The notes under the pieces were generated by a model. The model saw only the letters and a list, made by a program, of their open reading frames with translations. It was not told the DNA's origin and made no database searches. A stretch of 64,000 bases of DNA. Origin: Agreia sp. Leaf210 (GTDB lineage: Bacteria; Actinomycetota; Actinomycetes; Actinomycetales; Microbacteriaceae). A program made the translations under genes and the position numbers. This document shows, piece after piece, positions 24,781-32,868 of the stretch (its first letter is position 1; every line of letters begins with the position of its first letter). Where the stretch lies: the NCBI RefSeq assembly GCF_001421485.1, contig NZ_LMKK01000001.1:975564-1039563 (forward strand). Direction: 5' to 3'.

Positions 24781-27700
24781 TCACGCCCGCGCGAAGCGCA
24801 GAGTGAGCAGTTGGAAGGGTCGCAGTTCGATGTGAGCCGTTGCACCCTCGGTCTCGACGAGAGCATCGGTGGGCAGCACGCGCTCCAGGAGATCGGTCTC
24901 TGAGATACCCGCCACGTCGAACCCCGCGGTCACACTCGTCCGTGCTCGTGACCCCGTGGACTCGTACAGCCGCACGATCACGTCTCCGCTGCCGTCGCGA
25001 GCCAGCTTGACGGCCTCGACCACCACGGCCTGGTCGGCGACGACGACGAGCGGCTCGAGGGGAGCCCCGCTGACGCCCGAGAACGTGCGCAGCGGCAGGT
25101 TCCTGCGGTATCCGGCCTCGACCGCTGCCCGGATGTCTGCGCCGAGACCCACGGAGACGTTCAGGGTGTGGGTGCCCTGGTCTGCAGCCGGATCGGGGAA
25201 CGTGGGCGCGCGCAGCAGCGAGAGCCGGATGGTGGTCGCCGATGCCCGTCGTCCCGTGTCGCCGCTGGGGCGCGTACGACCGATGTCGTGGCCGTAGGTG
25301 GAGTCGTTGGCGATCACGACACCGTAGTCTCGCTCGCCCACGTGCACCCAGCGATGGGCCGAGGTCTCGAAGCGTGCGACATCCCAGGAGGTATTCGCGT
25401 GAGTGGGCCGGTAGACGTGGCCGAACTGGATCTCCGAGGCTGCCCGGTCCGTGTGCAGGTCGAGCGGAAAGGCCAGCTTCAGCAGCTTCTGTCGCTCGTG
25501 CCAATCGATGACGTTCTCGATGTCGACGGTCGAGGATCCGGGAGCCAGAACCAGAGTCTGCACGATCGTGGACGAGCCGAAGGATCGTGCAATCCGGAGA
25601 GACCCCTCTCCCGCCTCGATCGACTCGACCTCGGTGAGCTCGACAGTGTTGCGCCGGTAGTGGTCGTCGATGTCCCACGCGTCCCACTTGTTCGGGGTGT
25701 CACGATGAAGCTGCAGCAGGTTCGCGACGGAGCCCGCGGGCACGAGCTCTCGGTCGATGCGCAGATCGCGCAGCGACGTGATCAACCCGTTGGCGTTCAC
25801 CTCGACCCGCACGACGCCGTTCTCGAGCACCCAGCCGTCGCCCTCGGGGCGAGTCACCGTCGACCCCGACGGAGGCGCGAGAACGCCCCCGGCGAGCGCC
25901 GGGATCCCGTCGACGGCGAACGGCGAGGCGTTCAGGGTCAGCTCATGGTCGCCCTCACCCGCCAGCGCCTCGACAGACGAGCGGATGATCTGCTCTAGCA
26001 CCTCGGCGATCTGCGCGTAGTTCCGCTCGGCCTCCTGGTGCACCCACGCGATCGACGTCCCCGGCAGCACATCGTGGAACTGCTGCAGCAGAACGGTGTG
26101 CCAGGCCTGCTGCAGGGCCTCGACCGGATACTCGGCCCCGGCGCGCACGTTGGCCGCGGTCGCCCACAGCTCGGCCTCGCGCAGCAGATGCTCGCTGCGG
26201 CGGTTGCCCCGCTTGGTGCGCGCCTGCGAGGTGTAGGTGCCGCGGTGGAATTCGAGGTAGAGCTCGCCGCTCCACACCGGCGGCTGCGGGTATTCGGCCT
26301 CGGCGGCCTCGAAGAAACGACGTGGGCTCGAGAGCTCGACGGTGGGCGAGCCCTCGAGGCTCTCGGCTCGCTTGGCCGCGGCGATCATCTCGCGGGTGGG
26401 GCCTCCGCCGCCGTCACCGTAGCCGAACGGCACCAGCGATGTGGTGCCGCGACCCTTCTCGGCGTACTGCCGCTCGGCCCTGGCGAGGTCTTCACCCGAC
26501 AGGTCGGAGTTGTAGAGGTCGACGGGTGGAAAATGCGTGAAGATCTGGCTGCCGTCGATTCCCTCCCAGTGGAAGGTGTGATGCGGCATGACGTTCGTCT
26601 CGTTCCACGAGATCTTCTGGGTCAGGAACCACCGCGCACCCGCGGCTATGGCGATCTGCGGCAGAGCGGCCGAATAGCCGAACGAGTCGGGCAGCCACAC
26701 CTCTTCGGTGTCGACGCCGAACTCCTCGAGGAAGAAGGCCTTGCCCTCGACGAACTGCCGGGCGAGCGCCTCGCCGCCGGGCAGGTTCGTGTCGGACTCG
26801 ACCCACATGCCCCCGACGGGCACGAAGTTGCCCGAAGCGACCCGCTCGCGCACGCGTTCGAACAGTTCGGGATAGAACTCCTTCAGCCACGCGTACTGTT
26901 GCGCCGAAGACGCCGCGAACACGAAGTCGGGGTTCTCGTCGATGAGGTCGCAGACGTTCGAGAAGGTCCGCGCCACCTTGCGCACGGTCTCGCGGGTCGG
27001 CCACAGCCAGGCGGAGTCGATGTGAGCGTGGCCCACGGCGTGCAGGTGATGCGCGCTCGCCGACGCGGGCTTCGCCAGGGCGACCGCCAGGATGTCGCGG
27101 GCAACGTGAGCGGTTCCGCGCACGTCCTCGGGGTCGAGCGCGTCGATCGCCCGGTCGAGGGCCACCATGATCTCGGCCTGGCGCTGGGATGTCTCGGGCA
27201 GTTGGGCCGCGAGCCCCACGAGGGTGCGCAGATCCTGCTCCAGCTCCCAGACCGTCTGGTCGAGAAGTCCGAGCTCGAGCCTGGCGAGGCGGTAGATGGC
27301 GTCGCGGCCCGCCGTGGCCTTGTCGCCGTACGGAGTCGGCGCGAACGACCAGTCGCCGGTGACGTTCGGGTTCGACGCCGCCTCGATCAGGAGGTCGACG
27401 GTCGTGGTGCCCGTGGCAAGCGGAACGGACTTGTTGAACGGCTCGACAGCCTTCACGATGCGCCCGTCGAGCGTGTAGACGGTCCCCTCCGCCTCGAAGC
27501 CCGATTGCGCCCCCGTGTATCCGAGGTCGACGACCAGCTCGGCAGAACCGTCGGACACGTCGGCCCAGGAGGCGGGCACCTCTCCCGTGACGCGGAACCA
27601 GACCGTTCCCCAGGGTCGACCCCAGAGACGCCCCACGTCGAACGCCTCGAACTCGTCGAGGTGGGCGCGCATCTCGGCGAACGGCACCGGTTCGTCGGGC

Positions 27701-27813
27701 ACCTCCCACATGCTGATGGAGAGCGGAGTCGTGCTGAGGTGCAGGGCCGGCAGGATCCGCTCCTGTCGGAAACGCTCGACGCGCTGCTGGATCTGGGTGG
27801 TGCTGAAGTGCAT
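24781..27813 (-). CDS. Glycoside hydrolase family 38 alpha-mannosidase
   Basis: 1010-residue enzyme without signal peptide. The GH38 zinc/active-site stretch HAHIDSAWLWP (262-272) and nucleophile segment VWLPDSFGYSAALPQ (Asp376) are intact, followed by the helical middle domain (about 520-600) and the long beta-sandwich C-terminal region. Predicted to cut alpha-mannosides in the cytoplasm. It follows the beta-helix protein gene by 55 bp on the same strand, opposite to a LacI regulator, suggesting shared control. Confidence 0.92.
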   Translation of the reverse strand: MHFSTTQIQQRVERFRQERILPALHLSTTPLSISMWEVPDEPVPFAEMRAHLDEFEAFDVGRLWGRPWGTVWFRVTGEVPASWADVSDGSAELVVDLGYTGAQSGFEAEGTVYTLDGRIVKAVEPFNKSVPLATGTTTVDLLIEAASNPNVTGDWSFAPTPYGDKATAGRDAIYRLARLELGLLDQTVWELEQDLRTLVGLAAQLPETSQRQAEIMVALDRAIDALDPEDVRGTAHVARDILAVALAKPASASAHHLHAVGHAHIDSAWLWPTRETVRKVARTFSNVCDLIDENPDFVFAASSAQQYAWLKEFYPELFERVRERVASGNFVPVGGMWVESDTNLPGGEALARQFVEGKAFFLEEFGVDTEEVWLPDSFGYSAALPQIAIAAGARWFLTQKISWNETNVMPHHTFHWEGIDGSQIFTHFPPVDLYNSDLSGEDLARAERQYAEKGRGTTSLVPFGYGDGGGGPTREMIAAAKRAESLEGSPTVELSSPRRFFEAAEAEYPQPPVWSGELYLEFHRGTYTSQARTKRGNRRSEHLLREAELWATAANVRAGAEYPVEALQQAWHTVLLQQFHDVLPGTSIAWVHQEAERNYAQIAEVLEQIIRSSVEALAGEGDHELTLNASPFAVDGIPALAGGVLAPPSGSTVTRPEGDGWVLENGVVRVEVNANGLITSLRDLRIDRELVPAGSVANLLQLHRDTPNKWDAWDIDDHYRRNTVELTEVESIEAGEGSLRIARSFGSSTIVQTLVLAPGSSTVDIENVIDWHERQKLLKLAFPLDLHTDRAASEIQFGHVYRPTHANTSWDVARFETSAHRWVHVGERDYGVVIANDSTYGHDIGRTRPSGDTGRRASATTIRLSLLRAPTFPDPAADQGTHTLNVSVGLGADIRAAVEAGYRRNLPLRTFSGVSGAPLEPLVVVADQAVVVEAVKLARDGSGDVIVRLYESTGSRARTSVTAGFDVAGISETDLLERVLPTDALVETEGATAHIELRPFQLLTLRFARA

Positions 27814-27868
27814 GTCGGGTGTGTGCTTTCTCGTGTGGGGTTCTGTGGCGTCTGCCGCCGGTGCTCGG

Positions 27869-29398
27869 CTACGAGGCGATGACGACGCGGCGCCCGTCGG
27901 GGAACACCGCGACCTTCTGCCAGGTCGAGCCGTTCTTCTCCCAGCCCTCGTTGACCTGGTCGGCCGCGGGGGTCGGAATGGAATCCGCGAAGCGGTTCTG
28001 AGTGGTGTAACCCTGAGGGGTCATCGACGTGTATCCGGGCAGATCGAACGATGTGCGATATCCGCCGTCGGAGATGAGGGATTCCTCGGTTCGAGCAGCC
28101 TCCCCGCCGCCGAGTTCGATGGTCGGGTTGACGAACCGGGTGTTCCGTGAATTGGGGCCCAGCACCATGGCCTTCTGGTCGCCGAACTTGCTGATGACTC
28201 CGAAGTACCCGCCGACCACGGTGAGGTTGCGCACGTAGTTGTCCGAATTCTCGTCTCCGAGACCGACCCCCAGGCAGTGCGCGCCCGAGGTCGGAAAGAA
28301 GTTGGGGTTCACGATCATGTGGCTGATACCGGCCTCGACCAGAATCTCGTAGCCCTCGCGCGATCCCTCGGAGCGGAAGTTCAGGAGGGTGAGCCCCGAG
28401 TTGACCGAACGCAGGGTCTGGTTGCGAACCGATCGGAGGCCCACTGTGCCGCCGATCGCCTGGCAGTCGAGCAGCGTCATGTTCGTGGGTGCGAGCAAGA
28501 AGCCGCCCAGTCCAGGGCTGATCGCCTCGACGTTCGTCATGGAGCCCCCGATCGAGGCGATGCCGGAGTCCTGCACGCCCCATCCGCCGGGAGACACGAT
28601 CTTGATCTTGTTGAACGAGTTCGCGTAGGAGTACTCGTCGTTCACCCCACCCACGAAGGTCGCACGTTCTCTGAAGATGCCCGACTTGCCCGTCTTCTGC
28701 ATCCAGATGTTGCGGAACTCGCAGTTCACGAGCGAGCGCAGGTAGAGGCCGTTTCCGCCTCCCGGTGTTCCTGTCAGTTCCAAGTCGGCGATCGTCACGC
28801 CGGTGGCCTTGTTGTTGTTGGCGGGCCCCGCATTCGAGTCGACTTGCCCGCAGACCGTGAAGATGTCGGCTGTCGAGCCTGCGATCTGAATGATCTTGGT
28901 CTGCCGCATGCCTGCTCCCGTGATCTTGGGCCCCGCATAGCCGTAGGGCAGTCCGTTCACCGGTTGGGTCGGCGAATTGCGGTAGTCGACCGCGAGTGCC
29001 GTGACATAGATCTCGCCGGCCGGCAGAGAGACTTCGCCACCGGGGGCGGTCATCGCCTTCGAGATGGCCGCCTGAACGGCGGCGGTGTTGTCGGCGCCCG
29101 GCGTGCGGTCGTAGTGGAACTCGGGGTCGAGCGGCGAGATGGGCTTCTCGTTCACGGTCAGTTGCTTCGGCGGCTTCGGGCCCGGCGGCGCAGCGACAAC
29201 ACCGGATGCGGCGCCGCTCGCCGACGACGCCGTCATTCCCGCCGCTGCGGCGATCCGCGCCGGGCCGACCGCCGTGACGACTCCCGCCGCAGCTATTGCA
29301 GCGCCGGTGAGGAACAGGCGTCGCCCCGTGCCCTTCTCGTCGGACCGGTTCTCCGAGCTGATCGGCTCGTCGTTCTGACTCTCTGTCTTCTTTGACAT
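27869..29398 (-). CDS. Tat-exported right-handed beta-helix protein (pectate-lyase-like)
   Basis: 509 residues. The N-terminal twin-arginine signal (GRRLFLTGAAIAAAG, about residues 25-39) leads to an Ala/Gly/Pro-rich linker. The mature part starts like a pectate-lyase superfamily domain (GADNTAAVQAAISKAMTAPGGEVSLPAG) and continues as coils rich in Asn, Gly and Val, as expected for a parallel beta-helix. Catalytic residues of a specific GH/PL family are not obvious, so the activity (polysaccharide binding, lyase or hydrolase) is open. Partner of the GH38 gene downstream. Confidence 0.8.
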   Translation of the reverse strand: MSKKTESQNDEPISSENRSDEKGTGRRLFLTGAAIAAAGVVTAVGPARIAAAAGMTASSASGAASGVVAAPPGPKPPKQLTVNEKPISPLDPEFHYDRTPGADNTAAVQAAISKAMTAPGGEVSLPAGEIYVTALAVDYRNSPTQPVNGLPYGYAGPKITGAGMRQTKIIQIAGSTADIFTVCGQVDSNAGPANNNKATGVTIADLELTGTPGGGNGLYLRSLVNCEFRNIWMQKTGKSGIFRERATFVGGVNDEYSYANSFNKIKIVSPGGWGVQDSGIASIGGSMTNVEAISPGLGGFLLAPTNMTLLDCQAIGGTVGLRSVRNQTLRSVNSGLTLLNFRSEGSREGYEILVEAGISHMIVNPNFFPTSGAHCLGVGLGDENSDNYVRNLTVVGGYFGVISKFGDQKAMVLGPNSRNTRFVNPTIELGGGEAARTEESLISDGGYRTSFDLPGYTSMTPQGYTTQNRFADSIPTPAADQVNEGWEKNGSTWQKVAVFPDGRRVVIAS

Positions 29399-29478
29399 GG
29401 TGGAATCCTTACAGTGCGGCTTCTATGGCGGGGGTATCTATACGGAGCATGCGCCACCCGACTACGATCGTCAAGAAG

Positions 29479-29514
29479 TAATACCTATTAGCACTGGAAT
29501 CCGATAGGGATCCC
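29479..29514. promoter_or_regulatory. Dyads between the beta-helix gene and lacI
   Basis: The 139-bp divergent intergenic region holds TAATA-CC-TATTA (29479-29490) and GGGATCCC (29507-29514). Both are candidate operators or promoter parts for the LacI regulator and the GH38/beta-helix unit; nothing proves which. Confidence 0.3.
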
Positions 29515-29537
29515 AACGGTTCACGGAAGAGCCCGCA

Positions 29538-30527
29538 ATGAATCCACGCATCACTCAGAAGGACATCGCCAAGCTCGCCGGGGTGAGCCAGACGGTCGTC
29601 TCCTTCGTTTTGAACGAACGCGACGAGAATCTGACGCGCGTCCCCGAGGCCACCAGAGCCAGAGTGCTGCGCATCATCCAAGAGACGGGCTACGTCGCCG
29701 ACCCGATCGCGCGACGGCTCAAGCAGATGGGCAATCGCATGATCGGCGTCTACACCTACGAGGCGTTGTTCCCCCACGATCGCGAGGACTTCTTCTACCC
29801 GTTCCTCGCCGGAATCGAAGAGGAGGCGCAGCGCCTCGACCACGATCTGCTGCTGCTCACCAGCGGGCGCGCCGCCGGGCGCAACCTCGGCCTGAGCGCG
29901 GGGGCGACGAGGCTACGGCTCGCCGACTGCTGCATCCTGCTCGGCCAGCACATGCCTCCCGAAGAGCTGCGCTTCCTGTCTGGCAGCGGCTTTCCCTTCG
30001 TATCGATCGGTCGTCGCGATGACGCGGGCGGGCCGATCCCCTACGTCGCGGCCAACTACGAGCAGGCGGTCGGAGCGTTGGTCGAGCAGGCCCGGTCGCT
30101 CGGCCACCGACGTTTCTTCTATCTGGGCTACGGGGCCGGTGTCGAGTCGTACGTCGACCGCGCGAAGGGGTTCGACGCGAAGGCGGGGCCCGACGGCACC
30201 CATCTCGCTCCGACAGGCGAGCCCGAGGAGTGGCTCAGCGCCATCCGCGCGTCGGGATCGACAGTGGTGTTCGTCGAGCAGCACGAGCAGGTTCAGCAGC
30301 TGGTCGCCGCTCTCGCCCGGCAGGGCCTGTCTGTGCCGTCTGCCTTCTCGCTCGTGACACTGTCGGGCTCCCCCGACTCACCCGAGGAATACGCCGGCTT
30401 CGAATTGCCGAGGCGAGAGATGGGCCGCCTTGCCGTGTCGATGCTGTCGGAACCAGGCCAGCATGGTCACCAGGTGCTGCTCGACTGCCGCATCGAGCCC
30501 GGCACGACTCTGGCGCCGCCCGCCTGA
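29538..30527 (+). CDS. LacI-family transcriptional regulator
   Basis: 329-residue repressor: N-terminal HTH with TQKDIAKLAGVSQTVVSFVLN and hinge region VADPIARRLKQMGNRMIGVY, then a periplasmic-binding-like ligand domain. It diverges from the beta-helix/GH38 genes and probably responds to a mannose- or pectin-derived sugar. The ATG follows GGAAGAG. The C-terminus meets the convergent tadA gene. Confidence 0.92.
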   Translation: MNPRITQKDIAKLAGVSQTVVSFVLNERDENLTRVPEATRARVLRIIQETGYVADPIARRLKQMGNRMIGVYTYEALFPHDREDFFYPFLAGIEEEAQRLDHDLLLLTSGRAAGRNLGLSAGATRLRLADCCILLGQHMPPEELRFLSGSGFPFVSIGRRDDAGGPIPYVAANYEQAVGALVEQARSLGHRRFFYLGYGAGVESYVDRAKGFDAKAGPDGTHLAPTGEPEEWLSAIRASGSTVVFVEQHEQVQQLVAALARQGLSVPSAFSLVTLSGSPDSPEEYAGFELPRREMGRLAVSMLSEPGQHGHQVLLDCRIEPGTTLAPPA

Positions 30528-30534
30528 CGACGTG

Positions 30535-31020
30535 TCAGAACCGACTGCGGAAGAACGCGGTCAGCGCTGACGAGCAGGCGTCGGCCTCGACGCCGGCCCA
30601 CACCTCGACGCGGTGATTCAGCCGCACATCGCGCAGAACGTCGTAGACCGACCCGACCGCGCCCGCCTTCTCGTCCCACGCGCCGAACACCACGGTGGGA
30701 ACGCGAGCGCCGAGGATCGCCCCGGCGCACATGACGCACGGTTCGAGGGTGACGATCAGCGTGCAGCCCTCGAGACGCCAGTCCCCCGTCGCCGCTGCGG
30801 CCTCGCGCAGCGCCAGCACCTCGGCGTGGGCGGTGGGGTCGTGAAGCAGTTCGCGCTCGTTACGGCCGCGTCCGATGACCCGGCCCGAGGCATCCAGAAC
30901 CATGGCCGCCACGGGCACATCGCCCGACGCCTCGGCGAGCCGGGCGTCTGCGAGAAGCTCGCGCATCCGCTCGCCGTAGGCGGCAGGCCATGGATGCGCG
31001 GGGTGCGATCGATCGGACAT
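30535..31020 (-). CDS. tadA: tRNA-specific adenosine deaminase
   Basis: 161-residue cytidine-deaminase-fold enzyme with the zinc/catalytic motifs THAEV (His65, Glu67) and LEPCVMCAGAI (Cys95, Cys98). Makes inosine at the wobble position of tRNA-Arg(ACG); that tRNA is in this window at 52414. The ATG at 31020 is preceded by AAGGGG. Divergent from upp, 36 bp away. Confidence 0.92.
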   Translation of the reverse strand: MSDRSHPAHPWPAAYGERMRELLADARLAEASGDVPVAAMVLDASGRVIGRGRNERELLHDPTAHAEVLALREAAAATGDWRLEGCTLIVTLEPCVMCAGAILGARVPTVVFGAWDEKAGAVGSVYDVLRDVRLNHRVEVWAGVEADACSSALTAFFRSRF

Positions 31021-31056
31021 TCCGTCGGTCCCCTTCCGCTCCAGTAGATTGAGCCT

Positions 31057-31689
31057 ATGCGAGTACACGTTGCCGACCACCCGCTCATCACGCACAAGCT
31101 CACCGTGCTGCGAGAGAAGTCGACGCCGTCACCGACGTTCCGGGCGCTCACCGAAGAGCTCGTGACTCTGCTCGCCTACGAGGCCACCCGCGAGGTGCGC
31201 ACCGAGGTCGTCACCATCCAGACGCCGGTCGCCGAGACCCAGGGTCTGGCCATCTCGGAGCCTCGCCCCCTGATCGTTCCCATTCTTCGCGCGGGCCTCG
31301 GCATGCTCGAAGGCATGATGAAGCTCGTTCCGAGCGCCGAGGTCGGCTTTCTCGGCATGGTGCGCGACGAAGAGACGTTCGAGCCCACGACCTACGCGGA
31401 GCGCCTGCCCGACGACCTCAGCGACCGCCAGTGCTTCGTGCTCGACCCGATGCTCGCCACCGGCGGATCGCTGAGCGCAGCCATCGAGTTCCTCTTCGAG
31501 CGCGGAGCCGTCGACGTGACCGCCATCTGCCTGCTCGGGGCACCCGAGGGCGTCGCGGCGCTCGAGAAGGCGGTGGAGGGTCGCGAGGTGCACCTCGTTC
31601 TCGGAGCGCTCGACGAGCGACTCAACGAGAAGGGCTACATCGTTCCGGGCCTCGGAGACGCCGGCGACCGCCTCTACGGCCTCGTCTGA
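31057..31689 (+). CDS. upp: Uracil phosphoribosyltransferase
   Basis: 210-residue salvage enzyme making UMP from uracil and PRPP. The family PRPP-binding stretch appears as [19 protein letters not shown], the flexible loop as [14 protein letters not shown], and the uracil site as [12 protein letters not shown] near the C-terminus. A TAGATT box (31045-31050) ends 6 nt before the ATG, so the mRNA is probably leaderless. Confidence 0.95.
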   Translation: MRVHVADHPLITHKLTVLREKSTPSPTFRALTEELVTLLAYEATREVRTEVVTIQTPVAETQGLAISEPRPLIVPILRAGLGMLEGMMKLVPSAEVGFLGMVRDEETFEPTTYAERLPDDLSDRQCFVLDPMLATGGSLSAAIEFLFERGAVDVTAICLLGAPEGVAALEKAVEGREVHLVLGALDERLNEKGYIVPGLGDAGDRLYGLV

Positions 31690-31692
31690 CCC

Positions 31693-31720
31693 CTCGCGAG
31701 GTCACGATCGACCTCGCGAG
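31693..31720 (+). terminator. Hairpin terminator after upp
   Basis: CTCGCGAGGTC (31693-31703) and GACCTCGCGAG (31710-31720) form a perfect 11-bp stem with a 6-nt loop a few bases after the upp stop. No T-run follows, as is common in actinobacteria. Confidence 0.65.
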
Positions 31721-31731
31721 CAAGAAATAAC

Positions 31732-31762
31732 TTGACACGCGGAGTCACATTCCGCTTAGCTT
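31732..31762 (+). promoter_or_regulatory. Promoter of the cysteine-rich short ORF
   Basis: TTGACA (31732-31737) is a full-consensus -35 box; TAGCTT (31757-31762) is the best -10 candidate (19-nt spacer). The -10 ends exactly 6 nt before the ATG at 31769, predicting a transcript that begins at or next to the start codon. Confidence 0.65.
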
Positions 31763-31768
31763 TCGTTC

Positions 31769-31870
31769 ATGACTGACAACGCGCTCGCCCTTACCTCCTT
31801 TGAGGCACTGGGGACTGCTGGCATGATGATGCCCAGCAGCGCTGTCATGTGTTGCCGAATGTGTGCCTAA
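31769..31870 (+). CDS. 33-residue leaderless cysteine-rich short ORF (putative leader peptide)
   Basis: ATG immediately downstream of a consensus promoter, without room for a ribosome binding site. The 33-residue product has a Met/Cys-rich end, MMMPSSAVMCCRMCA then TAA, i.e. three Cys in the last six residues. Leaderless short ORFs with poly-Cys tracts are known in mycobacteria to attenuate downstream genes in response to cysteine. Here the downstream gene is a winged-helix regulator at 32092, and competing hairpins lie between. The regulatory role is inference. Confidence 0.55.
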   Translation: MTDNALALTSFEALGTAGMMMPSSAVMCCRMCA

Positions 31871-31883
31871 TCCAGACACTGCG

Positions 31884-31977
31884 CCTGACAATCAGGTTCG
31901 CTCGGTTCTGAGGTCTGCTTCTCTCTTTCGTGAACGAGACCTCCGTTCCCCCCGCCTGGTTCTGACTCTCTAGAACC
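31884..31977 (+). promoter_or_regulatory. Hairpin-forming leader (candidate attenuator)
   Basis: Downstream of the short ORF three stems can form: CCTGA/TCAGG (31884-31896), GAGGTCT/AGACCTC (31910-31916 with 31937-31943) and GGTTCT/AGAACC (31958-31963 with 31972-31977). A second GGTTCT at 31904-31909 could also pair with AGAACC, giving mutually exclusive folds. Consistent with attenuation, not proven. Confidence 0.45.
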
Positions 31978-32091
31978 GTCTGCGGTCTCCGGCCTTTGCG
32001 CCGCACCATTCGCACAACCCGCCCTGGGGCATCCGCTTCGTCGCCGAATCCGGCCGGAGCCCTGAGGGCACATCATCGAAGGACTTCTCTC

Positions 32092-32799
32092 ATGTCTCTT
32101 GCACACCTCGACACCCGCCCCGCCGCCTCCGTCACCCCGATTACCCGCTCGGAGCAGTTCGCTCCCGAGTCGACGTCGGCTCATCTGCGCGCCGTGCCCA
32201 CCGGCACCGAGGCTCGCGGCTTCGTGCTCTACGTCGGAATCGACGAAGACAAGGCCGCAGCCGACGGCACCGATCTCTCGGAGATCGTCGCCCAGCTGCG
32301 GGCTCTCGCAGCCCAGCTGTCCCCCTCCTCCGAGACCTATGCTGCCGTCGCCCTGGCCCCTCGCGGCGCCGGCGGACGCGACGTCGACGTCGTGCGCCTC
32401 GCGCTGCAGGATCCTGCGGCGCTCGCGAAGCACCGCCACACCCCCGAAGACGAAGACCGCGCCCGTGACGGCGTCGTGATCGACCTGTCCCGCAAGCGCG
32501 TGCTGCTCGACAACACCGCAGCGAACCTCACGTACAAGGAGTTCGAGCTGCTGCAGTACCTCGTGCTTCGCGAGGGCAAGACCATCGACCGCGCCGAACT
32601 GATCGCCTCGCTCTGGTCGGCCGACGACAGCGACATTCCGAACGAGCGCACCATCGACGTGCACGTGCGGCGCCTCCGCGCCAAGCTGGGCGACTACGAA
32701 GACATCGTGCGCACGGTCCGCGGCGCGGGCTACCGCTTCGATCGCCACGCCGACGTGTCTGTGCAGCACACGTCGACGCCGTCGCCCGACCTCTTCTAA
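32092..32799 (+). CDS. Winged-helix (OmpR/PhoB C-terminal type) regulator without receiver domain
   Basis: 235-residue protein. The C-terminal ~100 residues are a complete Trans_reg_C wing-helix domain: LTYKEFELLQYLVLREGKTI, RTIDVHVRRLRAKLG, VRTVRGAGYRF. The N-terminal half is not a phosphoacceptor receiver; residues ~45-110 form an unrecognised domain (FVLYVGIDEDKAA, SSETYAAVALAPRG). So it is not a classical response regulator. The ATG follows GAAGGA. The 5' region carries a Cys-rich short ORF and hairpins. Confidence 0.85.
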   Translation: MSLAHLDTRPAASVTPITRSEQFAPESTSAHLRAVPTGTEARGFVLYVGIDEDKAAADGTDLSEIVAQLRALAAQLSPSSETYAAVALAPRGAGGRDVDVVRLALQDPAALAKHRHTPEDEDRARDGVVIDLSRKRVLLDNTAANLTYKEFELLQYLVLREGKTIDRAELIASLWSADDSDIPNERTIDVHVRRLRAKLGDYEDIVRTVRGAGYRFDRHADVSVQHTSTPSPDLF

Positions 32800-32868
32800 G
32801 CCGCGAGCGCCGTTCTGAAGACCTCCGAATACTCGGCGCTCGACGCCACCGCCCTGCGGGAGCTGCTT

